DNA from: Dehalococcoidia bacterium
GTDB taxonomy: Bacteria; Chloroflexota; Dehalococcoidia; Dehalococcoidales; JAUWZL01
DNA length: 25,823 nt
Assembly (NCBI GenBank): GCA_030615305.1
Contig: JAUWZL010000001.1
Location: 1 to 25,823, forward strand
Direction of reading: 5' to 3'
The notes beneath the pieces are model-generated. The model did no database searches. It was given only the letters and a program-made list of their open reading frames with translations, and was not told the DNA's origin. Below, in pieces: positions 1 through 6,660 of the stretch. Numbering within the stretch: position 1 is the stretch's first letter; each line of letters starts with the position of its first letter. Both the position numbers and the translations under genes were made by a program.

Positions 1-693
1 ACCGCCGTTACTTACCCACTTATAGCGTATTAGCTCGGTGTCTATAATGAGGCTTGACGGTTTGGTAACATCCTCACCCTCAAAGCTAACCCTTGCCCGC
101 TTTGCTCTCCGTAAGGCGTTGGCTATACCCCGCAAGTCCTCACGGCTAATTAAGGCTTGCCCTTCTCCGTCATCATAGTCAAGGGTAACTACCGCAAGTC
201 TAAAGCCATCGGCACTTACTAGAGTGAGCTTACCCTCTTTAGCCACGAAGTTGACGCATTGGAGTATAGGCCTAGCGTCATCACTGGCGGTAAAGGGTAA
301 TACCCTGTTTAGTGCCTCGGCTAGTTCTAGGCTTCCGATATTAGGCTTGACGGAGTTACAGGGGCTTACCCTAACCTCACAAAGGGTCATAGGCGTTTTC
401 TCACCAATCCACTCACTATCAGCCAAGTAGCTGGTATTAGCTCCGCAGATAATCTTAAGCCTCTTATGTCCGTTAGCCTGCACCCCGCTAGCACTACCGT
501 CGGCAGGCACTACCTTGACAATGTTACTGCCTGCCAGAGCCTTAAGGTAACCGAGTAAGCCTTTACGCCCTATGGTAAAGTCCATTAGCGTTACCCTCTC
601 GGATAACGCCCTAGATAAGGCATTTACCAGTATAGCCTTATGAGCGATAAAGCCATCGCCTGAACGCTTGCCCACGATATTAAGTTGTTCCAC
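1..693 (-). CDS. DnaN-like sliding-clamp protein (C-terminally cut by window edge)
   Basis: An open frame of 231 codons runs from a GTG at 693 off the left edge. The start is fixed by an in-frame TAG 18 bases upstream of the GTG and an AAGGGGG ribosome-binding site about 5 nt before it. Residues 121-170 read like the middle domain of the DNA polymerase III beta clamp: an L-x-x-ALNRVLPF stretch, then SDDARPIL, then KLTLVSADGFRLA, the classic clamp pattern. Residues 1-115 do not resemble the usual clamp N-terminal domain. The family forms the ring that tethers polymerase to DNA. An element-borne copy could serve replication of the element, or recruit another partner. The whole-clamp architecture cannot be judged because the C-terminus is missing. 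The clamp domain is fairly sure, the role is not. Confidence 0.72.
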   Translation of the reverse strand, partial: MEQLNIVGKRSGDGFIAHKAILVNALSRALSERVTLMDFTIGRKGLLGYLKALAGSNIVKVVPADGSASGVQANGHKRLKIICGANTSYLADSEWIGEKTPMTLCEVRVSPCNSVKPNIGSLELAEALNRVLPFTASDDARPILQCVNFVAKEGKLTLVSADGFRLAVVTLDYDDGEGQALISREDLRGIANALRRAKRARVSFEGEDVTKPSSLIIDTELIRYKWVSNGG

Positions 694-816
694 AAAACCC
701 CCTTTTGGCTATCTGGCAGTGGGCAAGGCTGCCAGCTTCACCTAGTAGTAAGCTACCGCCTAGCTGCTACCCGCTAGCCTAAACAGTGCTTCCACTACTA
801 TATTTGGGCTTTTGGG

Positions 817-1440
817 CTATTTTGTCAGGTTGAAAAAGGCTTTTTGCTCTTTTTGTCTAAATTGACTGATATATTCTCGGTCTTTGCCGTCTAAGGCTAT
901 GCCATCTCGTATCTTCTCAGCAATGTCTATCAGCCTTTGTGGGCAACCTAGTAAAAAGGTCTTATCCTCTACCCAAGCCTGAAGGTCAATTGCCTTATCA
1001 TCGGCTATCAGCTCTCCAAGCTCCGTGATATTGCCTTCACTATCAATTATAGGCTTTGACAGGTATTCTACTTTAATAGCCTTTGGACATTCAGAATAGA
1101 GGTTATCACGCTTACACTTTTTCCTTTGCGGATTGCTACAGTGCCCGCAATCTAAACCGTTAGTAGCCTTGTAGTAATCTCTCCAGTATTGGGCTACAGT
1201 AAAGCTGGCTATGCGATACATCCACGAAGGATTATCGGGCTTATGTCCGTTATTCCTGTGAGCGACAGCAAGGTTTAGTATTATGGTATGCAGCAAGTCC
1301 TCTCTATCCTCAAACCTAGCCTTGTGGCAGAACTTTGTCGCTACCTTATAATAGATAAGCCAATCCCCATCTAGTTTGTCATAGCCGTTGCCGTGTTGCC
1401 GATACGGTTCGTCTATGATATATTTGCCTATGTCTAGCAT
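817..1440 (-). CDS. Sigma-70 region-2-like protein with a cysteine cluster, function unproven
   Basis: The frame extends up to a GTG at 1488, but the ATG at 1440 is preceded by AAAGGCGGGTG at good spacing and is preferred (207 residues). Residues around 45-85 (DREDLLHTII, then SWMYRIASFTVAQYWRDYYK) follow the pattern of sigma-70 region 2, where an acidic DLL helix precedes a helix rich in aromatic and basic residues. A cluster with four cysteines (CGHC, C, then SEC) follows and may bind zinc. I see no clear region 4 helix-turn-helix. It is downstream in orientation from, and 123 bases before, the clamp-like gene on the same strand. It may be a phage-type sigma-like transcription factor or an unrelated DNA-binding protein. 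A palindrome and repeats lie just upstream. Confidence 0.55.
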   Translation of the reverse strand: MLDIGKYIIDEPYRQHGNGYDKLDGDWLIYYKVATKFCHKARFEDREDLLHTIILNLAVAHRNNGHKPDNPSWMYRIASFTVAQYWRDYYKATNGLDCGHCSNPQRKKCKRDNLYSECPKAIKVEYLSKPIIDSEGNITELGELIADDKAIDLQAWVEDKTFLLGCPQRLIDIAEKIRDGIALDGKDREYISQFRQKEQKAFFNLTK

Positions 1441-1465
1441 TGTGCGTTCACCCGCCTTTGTTAGA

Positions 1466-1514
1466 TTTGCCCTAGCTCTGCTAATCACTGGCTAGGGCAT
1501 TTTATTTGCCCTAG
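1466..1514. promoter_or_regulatory. Candidate operator: inverted repeat GCCCTAGC/GCTAGGGC plus direct repeat
   Basis: GCCCTAGC (1469-1476) and GCTAGGGC (1491-1498) form a perfect 8-bp inverted repeat with a 14-bp spacer. The 10-mer TTTGCCCTAG occurs at 1466-1475 and again at 1505-1514. All lie 26-75 bp upstream of the preferred start (1440) of the sigma-like gene, where a promoter or repressor site would be expected. No convincing -35/-10 pair was identified. Confidence 0.4.
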
Positions 1515-1911
1515 ACTAGGCAAGCGTTCAGGTTAAGCTCTATTTAATTGTTAAGGTTCTATGCGTTTTTCCAGTTTTTATGATTGCACAAAAGGAGCTC
1601 TTGTGCATTAACAGAATGAACCTATATTTACATGGATATGCTGATTTGAAGTGAAAGCACTATTTGGAGACCTTAAAGCTATAACTATCGGAATTGCACA
1701 ATAATAGAGGGCTTAATAGGGCTTACTTGGCTTTTCTCTTCTCTTAGGGCTTCTGGTTAGGGATGTTGTTGCACTTTTCGTTATGGGAATAGAGGTATTG
1801 TGCAAGGGCTAGACAGCTGATGGATTGGGTTTCATGAGGGTACTAAAGGGCTTCATTGGTTATTGTGGTGTTTCTAGCGTTATCACCAGGGGTTATCCAA
1901 GCCTCTGGAGA
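1515..1911. other. Gene-free stretch inside the element
   Basis: I see no credible coding frame, RNA gene or strong terminator on either strand in this roughly 400-base stretch. Its only clear structure is the set of TTGCACAA boxes described separately. It lies downstream of the recombinase transcript and upstream of the sigma-like gene, a plausible place for a cis-acting control or replication region. Confidence 0.5.
1584..1805. repeat. Dispersed TTGCACAA boxes in a gene-free stretch
   Basis: The octamer TTGCACAA occurs at 1584-1591 and 1694-1701, and in reverse orientation (TTGTGCAA) at 1798-1805. Near matches are TTGTGCAT at 1601-1608 and TTGCAC at 1769-1774. The first two sites form a 7-bp inverted repeat, TGCACAA/TTGTGCA, with a 9-bp spacer. 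The repeats fill the gap between the sigma-like gene and the recombinase-coupled gene. They could be operators, recombinase arm sites or origin iterons. The sequence alone does not decide. Confidence 0.5.
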
Positions 1912-2418
1912 TTAGCCATAAAGAGCTCTATGGGGATTAGCCCAAGCGGACTCGGGAGCTGCCATACCGATAGCAGTCAGGCGGAAGTATTTCCTGGGTT
2001 GTCCTTCGGGATAGTTATCCTGGAATTCGGAGGGCTCTTCCATTCCCGTAGGCTCTACCCACCCCAGTTTCTGGAGCATAGAGAAATAGACAACAAATGA
2101 GTGATAGCGACATCCCTGTGCTTTATAGGGCAACCTGGCAAGATACCTCTGGAATAGCTCATCTATCCTATCAGGATTAATCGACCGTTTTTCCCTTTTA
2201 GCCTTTCTTTCTTCAGCCCTGACAGCTCTATCCATAGCTGTTTCCCTGATAAGGGCTTTCTTATAGTTTAAGAAGATATCGGCTTGAGGGGCGCCAGTGG
2301 ATGGATTGATTGCCGATGATCCATAAGGGGCGCTGCCGGAGAGAAACTCTTTTATAAACCAGCCAAGGCCGAAAGGACGCAGAAAACCGCCCCTTTTTGG
2401 CTTAAGCTGTAGAACCAT
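1912..2418 (-). CDS. Unknown protein coupled to the recombinase
   Basis: This 168-residue protein is not one I recognise. It overlaps the 3' end of the recombinase gene by 17 bases, so the two are probably translationally coupled and the product may act with the recombinase. The middle (about residues 55-85) is strongly basic and helical, with the run EERKAKREKRS. The later part contains a compact segment rich in aromatics (RYHSFVVYFSMLQKLGWVE) that could be a winged-helix-like fold. No signal peptide or membrane segment is visible. It might be a recombination directionality factor or a DNA-binding accessory, but that is inferred from position only. The plus-strand frame across the same bases is a shadow. 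Confidence 0.65.
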   Translation of the reverse strand: MVLQLKPKRGGFLRPFGLGWFIKEFLSGSAPYGSSAINPSTGAPQADIFLNYKKALIRETAMDRAVRAEERKAKREKRSINPDRIDELFQRYLARLPYKAQGCRYHSFVVYFSMLQKLGWVEPTGMEEPSEFQDNYPEGQPRKYFRLTAIGMAAPESAWANPHRALYG

Positions 2419-3109
2419 CGGCCTTATCCTCCTGTGGGAAAAGCCCGTTATACCATTGTTGGTGCTCTTCTCCGGCTACCTTACGGTATCTCATGGTAGT
2501 ACTTATGCTGGCGTGACCTAGATGCTCCTGGAGCATCCTTAATCCATCTCCGGAGTCATCTTGCTTTACCGCATGGACAGCAAAGGCATCCCTGAGTCTA
2601 TGGGGGCTGATATTATGCTCTTTACCGGTTTCAGGGTTTATCAATCGGGGGAGTCCTGCTTTTATGGCACATTGTTTTATTATCTGCCAGGCTCTGTGTC
2701 GATTGATGCCGAAGAGAAGCAATCGTCCGCCGCGATTGACTGGTCCGCCGCGGTCGATGTATTCCTTGAGCATTGCTATGGTTTTGGGGTCTACCGGCAG
2801 GATACGACGGCGTGGCTGCTCGAACTTCTCCTTTATTACCTTGTTTACTTTTTGGGCGCACCCCGGGCAATAGGTATTAGCCTTACTTAGCCTTGTTCGA
2901 CAATCCGGACAGGATAGCTTGATGCGGTCTTTAAGGTGTTTGATGATAATTGCTCCCTGCTTAAGGTCGATATCTTGGACGGCTATAGCCAATGCTTCCG
3001 ATATGCGGCAACCTAAATGAAATAGCAGCCTGACCAGCAATCGGTCTCGCAGGTTAGTTGCTGCTTTCTCTATCAGCTCTATTTCGTCCGGCTTAAGGTA
3101 GGTTTTCAT
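2402..3109 (-). CDS. Tyrosine recombinase/integrase with zinc-ribbon insertion
   Basis: This enzyme would cut and rejoin DNA at att sites to integrate or excise the element. The 235 residues carry the tyrosine-recombinase catalytic set: R35 in CRISEA, the HRLR box (H170, R173), H199 in LGHAS, and the nucleophile Y208 nine residues after that histidine. Two CxxC pairs (C67/C70, C81/C84) between the first arginine and the HRLR box look like a zinc ribbon inserted in the catalytic domain. The protein starts almost directly at the catalytic domain, so the usual N-terminal core-binding (SAM-like) domain is missing or lies in a separate protein. The ATG at 3109 is 5 bases after the stop of the upstream small gene, and the downstream gene overlaps its end. 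Confidence 0.9.
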   Translation of the reverse strand: MKTYLKPDEIELIEKAATNLRDRLLVRLLFHLGCRISEALAIAVQDIDLKQGAIIIKHLKDRIKLSCPDCRTRLSKANTYCPGCAQKVNKVIKEKFEQPRRRILPVDPKTIAMLKEYIDRGGPVNRGGRLLLFGINRHRAWQIIKQCAIKAGLPRLINPETGKEHNISPHRLRDAFAVHAVKQDDSGDGLRMLQEHLGHASISTTMRYRKVAGEEHQQWYNGLFPQEDKADGSTA

Positions 3110-3114
3110 TGTTT

Positions 3115-3360
3115 CTAGCTCTTTGTTTGTTGGCAGTTCTTAGCGCTATCTTCATGATCGGTTGGCTCACATGGGATTACTGCTAATAACATGTCTAGCG
3201 CCTGGGAAAGCCTTGCCTCAGCATCGGGTGTATGCACGCATGTGACTAATATCTCGAGTTTTTTCCTTGAACTACGACGATTCTTTTTACGGTTACTAGA
3301 CACTGCACGAACCTCTCGAAATCCGCATGCCTTTATGTTTGCAATCCAGGTTTTAATCAT
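3115..3360 (-). CDS. Small unknown protein upstream of the recombinase
   Basis: An 81-residue frame ends 5 bases before the recombinase start, on the same strand, so the two likely form one transcript. The N-terminal part is very basic (NRKKNRRSSRKKLE at about residues 23-36). The second half contains the helix-like stretch TPDAEARLSQALDMLL. No known domain is recognised. The ribosome-binding site before the ATG at 3360 is weak (ATAGG abutting the ATG), so the exact start is uncertain. It might supply a DNA-binding function for the recombinase, which lacks its own core-binding domain, but this is only a guess. Confidence 0.5.
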   Translation of the reverse strand: MIKTWIANIKACGFREVRAVSSNRKKNRRSSRKKLEILVTCVHTPDAEARLSQALDMLLAVIPCEPTDHEDSAKNCQQTKS

Positions 3361-3450
3361 CCTATAATCAGGCTAAAGACAATATTACATGGCAAATTTG
3401 AAACCAGCGATATCCCTATAGTTCCCGTTCGACTTTTTTGGAGGAAAATT

Positions 3451-3804
3451 ATGAAAAAGGGGGAAACACTCACAAACAATGAAAAACTAGAGGTCCTGAG
3501 ACTGCTTAGTCAGGTACCCAAGATGAGTCAGGAAAAAGTAGCCGCGGAGACCCATCACCGTAAAGCCAAGATTGGAGGCGCACTGAAAGAGTTTAGATCA
3601 CTCGATTGGGAATCCGCTAAAGCTTTTTGCGGTAACGACCAGAGTATCTTAAGGCTACGAGAGGACTATCTTGAAAGAAAAGTAGCAGAAGCAAGCGACC
3701 AAGAAGAAACAATTAAGGCACTACAAGAAAATATGAGATATGAACTTGGCGTACCGCCTTTTATTAGCTATAAGAAAAACGGAGTTTGGATTAATGAGTT
3801 ATGA
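3451..3804 (+). CDS. Unknown small protein with a possible helix-turn-helix
   Basis: The 117-residue product follows a strong GGAGGA ribosome-binding site six bases before its ATG. Residues 10-50 (LRLLSQVPKMSQEKVAAE, then KIGGALKEF) have the spacing of a helix-turn-helix with a turn near residue 25. The middle is a charged helix (about residues 65-95). I do not recognise the family. It is divergent from the recombinase-side genes and lies at the inferred border of the element, so it could belong to the element or be a neighbouring cargo gene. No membrane segment or signal peptide is visible. Confidence 0.62.
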   Translation: MKKGETLTNNEKLEVLRLLSQVPKMSQEKVAAETHHRKAKIGGALKEFRSLDWESAKAFCGNDQSILRLREDYLERKVAEASDQEETIKALQENMRYELGVPPFISYKKNGVWINEL

Positions 3805-3933
3805 TGCTCATTGAGTATTATTAAGAATCAATTTAACTTCTTCTTTTCACGCCTCATTGGTTTCCTATTAAGTGGTTTTATAAAGACGAAGCACAGGGAT
3901 TCTGGAATTTGTAAGGTATCAATTGCGTCCAAT

Positions 3934-3959
3934 CCCCCTCTCCTTTGAAGGAGAGGGGG
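3934..3959. repeat. Perfect 12-bp inverted repeat (hairpin)
   Basis: CCCCCTCTCCTT (3934-3945) and AAGGAGAGGGGG (3948-3959) are perfectly complementary around a 2-base centre. It lies 130 bases after the stop of the gene ending at 3804 and is followed within 11 bases by a second hairpin. Such paired C/G-rich hairpins are typical of short dispersed intergenic repeats, but this cannot be shown from one copy. Confidence 0.7.
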
Positions 3960-3970
3960 AGGATATTAAA

Positions 3971-3991
3971 AAGAGGGGCTTCGCCCCTCTT
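3971..3991. terminator. Hairpin with TTC loop, terminator-like or repeat
   Basis: AAGAGGGGC (3971-3979) pairs perfectly with GCCCCTCTT (3983-3991) around a TTC loop. The stem ends in A/T pairs on both sides, so it could stop transcription from either direction, but there is no long U tract. It sits 44 bases before the next gene (4035), a position suited to insulating that gene from upstream transcription. Confidence 0.5.
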
Positions 3992-4034
3992 AGACGCCCC
4001 TTATATTTTGCTCTTCAAAGGAGGATGAAGAACA

Positions 4035-4517
4035 ATGGAAACTCCCAAGGCAATAGAAATAGATAACAAACTTATCAATAAGATCAAGTCAGTGATTGAT
4101 ATGGCATTAGTATACGAAACAGCAACCCACGGGAAAAGAAAACTCGGCATTACAGGAGAGGTGGGTGAGCTCTTGGTTTGTTACCAGCTTGGGCTTAAAT
4201 TAGTATTGGATTCTCGTTCAGAGGGTTTTGATGCCATGGACAAAGATGGCTTGCGAGTTCAAATCAAGACCCGCCGAAGTGAAACTGAAGGGTTACCTCG
4301 GGATGCAGGTCGGACAGGCATCTTTTCTAAACATCAATTTGACTACGCGCTTCTTGCCCTGCTTGATAATAAATATGAACTGTGTGAAATTTGGCGTGCT
4401 GATTACAACAAACTAAAGCCAATTATAGAAAAGCAAAAACGTCGGCAGCCCAATTTGTCATCTTTCAAACGTGTGGGAGAAAAGATATTTGATAAACGAG
4501 CTACAATACGAGGCTGA
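4035..4517 (+). CDS. PD-(D/E)XK nuclease-like protein (DUF6998-like)
   Basis: The 160-residue protein follows an AAAGGAGGATG ribosome-binding site. It shows the pattern of a small restriction-endonuclease-like fold: GEVGELLV with E45, then GFDAMDKDG with D66, then VQIKTRR with Q76-x-K78, matching the E...D...(E/Q)xK core. The flanking LGLKL and GFDA patterns recall DUF6998-type domains, recalled from memory rather than searched. It stands alone, with no methyltransferase partner nearby, and its end faces the 3' end of tilS with only 3 bases between. It may be a nuclease, an inactive DNA-binding relative or a defence remnant. The fold is fairly likely, the activity is not known. Confidence 0.62.
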   Translation: METPKAIEIDNKLINKIKSVIDMALVYETATHGKRKLGITGEVGELLVCYQLGLKLVLDSRSEGFDAMDKDGLRVQIKTRRSETEGLPRDAGRTGIFSKHQFDYALLALLDNKYELCEIWRADYNKLKPIIEKQKRRQPNLSSFKRVGEKIFDKRATIRG

Positions 4518-4520
4518 AGT

Positions 4521-5960
4521 TTAGCACCGCTTAAACTGTAACCGCAAAACCTGCTTAGTGCTCTCAGTAACCTTCACCCTGTCATCTATGCGCCAGCCGA
4601 CCAGCCACAGGATTTGCGTTGGTGAGCAGACAACGGGGATTCGCCCCCGCCAGGCACGGGGGACTTTGGCATCAATCATAAACTCATTAAGCTTCTTGGG
4701 CTGAGCCAAGCCCAACGGTTGAAATCGGTCTCCCGGCCTGCGGCTGCGCACCTTTAGTTTATTACCAGCTTTATCAAGGTCAAAATAGGCGATAAAATCG
4801 TTATTTATTAACTCTGTCCCCTTTATTAAGGAGGGCTCAACGATGGTTGCTTCAACCTGCCATCCCGGAAGCCATGTTTCTCCTGGCACCTTGAGGGCAA
4901 ACTCACCCTCCAGGACGGGAAAGGGACAAAGGCTAACCGGCTCCGCACCCAGCAAATACCTGTCGTATTCTATGGCAAAGACTAAACCACCAGGCAGGCT
5001 AATTTGCTTCCCCGACGGCTTATCTAAGGCGGCTATTATTTCCTCTATATGGCGGGTCTCAATATCTTTAAGACTGCCCAAAAGCTCCTCAATAGCTGCC
5101 CTCAGCAAATGCTGCTTCAAAGCAAGATGCAACGAATAAAACCTGCCCTTGTCCAGAATAATCACACCTTCCTGTCTTTGAACAATCTCAGCCCATAAGC
5201 GACCGACTTCTTCATCCAGAAAGGCAATCTCTTCTGCAGTAATGGCAGAGGTGCGGAGCAAGGCTTCTGCCACCCGTGGATTATAGCTTTTCAGCAAAGG
5301 TAGGAGCTGGTGGCGGATTCTATTCCTTAGTGGCGATAGCGACAGGTTGGTAGTATCCAGCCGGGGCACAAGCTGGTAGCTCTGGCAGTAGTCGGCTGTC
5401 TCCTGGTGGCTTACCTCAAGCAAGGGTCTTACTACAGTAAACCTCTTCTCGTTTAACCGCCACTCACTACTCGGCTTTAAGCCCTGAAGCCCTTGGGTTC
5501 CCGTCCCCCGCACCAGGTGCATCAGTATCGTCTCTACCTGGTCATCAAGGGTATGGCCAGTAGCCACTCTACTGGCCCCAATGGAGCTGGCAGTATCGGC
5601 CAGAAAGTGATAGCGCACCTCCCTGGCCGCCTCTTCCAGCGAAATTCGCTTCCTTTTCTGATAAGCCTTTGCATCTCGCCGGTCTATTGTCGCCGGCACT
5701 TCAAGACGATGAGCTAGCTGGGCAACATAGTCGGCATCAGCCTCCGACTCGGTTCCCCGCAACTGGTGGTCAAGGTGAGCCACGTGTAGCCTTATGCCCA
5801 GCTCCTGCCCAAGCCCAACTAGTACATGAAGCAAGCAGGTTGAGTCAGGCCCACCGGAGACCGCCACCAGCAGGCAGGAGCCATCCGGCACCAGGTGATG
5901 CTCTCGGATAAAGCAGGCTACTCGCTGCTCTAACATAGGTGGTTGCTTTCCCGTTATCAT
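4521..5960 (-). CDS. tilS: tRNA(Ile)-lysidine synthase
   Basis: TilS uses ATP and lysine to convert the wobble cytidine of tRNA-Ile(CAU) to lysidine, so that it reads AUA. It is essential in most bacteria and acts in the cytoplasm. The PP-loop motif SGGPDS is at residues 35-40. The GHTLDDQVET segment belongs to the ATP/tRNA site. A long helical middle follows, and a C-terminal substrate-binding domain ends with RRPGDRFQPLG and WRGRIPVV motifs. The frame is open to a TTG at 5999, but the ATG at 5960 has AGGA about six bases upstream and gives a more usual N-terminus (479 residues); ATG 5936 is a further option. It is the last gene of the operon that begins at 9729, 48 bases after the phosphatase gene. 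Confidence 0.93.
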   Translation of the reverse strand: MITGKQPPMLEQRVACFIREHHLVPDGSCLLVAVSGGPDSTCLLHVLVGLGQELGIRLHVAHLDHQLRGTESEADADYVAQLAHRLEVPATIDRRDAKAYQKRKRISLEEAAREVRYHFLADTASSIGASRVATGHTLDDQVETILMHLVRGTGTQGLQGLKPSSEWRLNEKRFTVVRPLLEVSHQETADYCQSYQLVPRLDTTNLSLSPLRNRIRHQLLPLLKSYNPRVAEALLRTSAITAEEIAFLDEEVGRLWAEIVQRQEGVIILDKGRFYSLHLALKQHLLRAAIEELLGSLKDIETRHIEEIIAALDKPSGKQISLPGGLVFAIEYDRYLLGAEPVSLCPFPVLEGEFALKVPGETWLPGWQVEATIVEPSLIKGTELINNDFIAYFDLDKAGNKLKVRSRRPGDRFQPLGLAQPKKLNEFMIDAKVPRAWRGRIPVVCSPTQILWLVGWRIDDRVKVTESTKQVLRLQFKRC

Positions 5961-6008
5961 TTCAGTCCTAATTATAGTTAGCCGGGATAAGAGGGGCAAT
6001 TTTTAAAG

Positions 6009-6620
6009 CTATTTCATTAGGTAGCCAGTATCATTGAACATTTCTAGCCACACTGCTAGACCATCAAGGTTAATAATGCTGATACTACCGTTGCCTAACC
6101 TGAGTCTACCTATTTGAGATAATGGCAGCTTTAAAACTGAGCAGATGATAGTCAAAATAACAAAGTAGTGACTGACCAAAACCAGTGCTCCGTCAGGGTG
6201 TTTCCGGGCAAGACGCTGGACGGTTCTCCAGGCACGCTTCTGCACCTCTGGCAACGACTCACCGCCAGGTGCCTTGGGCAATTCTCCCGGGGCATCTAAG
6301 GTCAATAGCTCACTGAAGCGCTTGCCCAGCTCAGCAACTGTGATACCCTCTAAATCACCGGCTGCAATCTCCCTCAGCGACGGCTCAATGCCGACTGCAA
6401 GCTGATGTGGGCGAGCTATAGTCCTGGCTGTATCCAGAGTACGCTTAAGCGGGCTGGAGTAGATAGCCTGAATCTTGTCCTGGCTGAGCCTGAAGGCCAG
6501 GCTTGCCGCCTGCTGCCTGCCCTCTTCGTTTAACGGTGGATCGCTGGCACCACCCTGAATGCGTTTTTCTTTGTTCCAGTCAGTCTCCCCGTGTCTTACC
6601 AATATAATTCTCTTGGTCAA
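6009..6620 (-). CDS. Histidine phosphatase family protein (phosphoglycerate mutase-like)
   Basis: Proteins of this branch remove phosphate from small molecules through a phosphohistidine. The 203 residues start with the signature LVRHGETDWN (catalytic R9 and H10), followed by the second arginine near R60, an acid at E84 and the second histidine H151 in VLVSHY. The substrate cannot be read from the sequence: cobalamin-precursor phosphatase, phosphoglycerate mutase-like and broad-range enzymes share these motifs. The start is a TTG at 6620 with AAGGA six bases upstream, which fits the family N-terminus exactly. It lies 40 bases after the M48 protease gene and 48 bases before tilS, in the same transcript. 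Confidence 0.88.
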   Translation of the reverse strand: MTKRIILVRHGETDWNKEKRIQGGASDPPLNEEGRQQAASLAFRLSQDKIQAIYSSPLKRTLDTARTIARPHQLAVGIEPSLREIAAGDLEGITVAELGKRFSELLTLDAPGELPKAPGGESLPEVQKRAWRTVQRLARKHPDGALVLVSHYFVILTIICSVLKLPLSQIGRLRLGNGSISIINLDGLAVWLEMFNDTGYLMK

Positions 6621-6660
6621 TTCCTGTCCTTCCCAAATCTATTTTTAGAACCCGCCAAAC

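Larger units (their letters stand above)
1..3360. mobile_element. Right end of an integrated phage-like or plasmid-like element
   Basis: A tyrosine recombinase lies in a block of minus-strand genes without housekeeping functions: a clamp-like gene, a sigma-like gene and two unknown small genes. Housekeeping genes begin only at tilS (from 4521). Recombinase genes commonly sit next to the attachment site, so the element's right border is inferred to lie between about 3360 and 4030. I see no tRNA gene or obvious direct repeat that would define att, and the left border is outside the window. The boundary given is the end of the last gene, not a mapped junction. Confidence 0.5.

Noticed and set aside
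1825..2100. Plus-strand frame of 91 codons
   Set aside because: It lies mostly opposite the 168-residue recombinase-coupled gene and has no ribosome-binding site.
3361..4034. Attachment site next to a tRNA gene
   Set aside because: No tRNA gene or fragment and no clear direct repeat lies near the inferred element border, so no att site is called.
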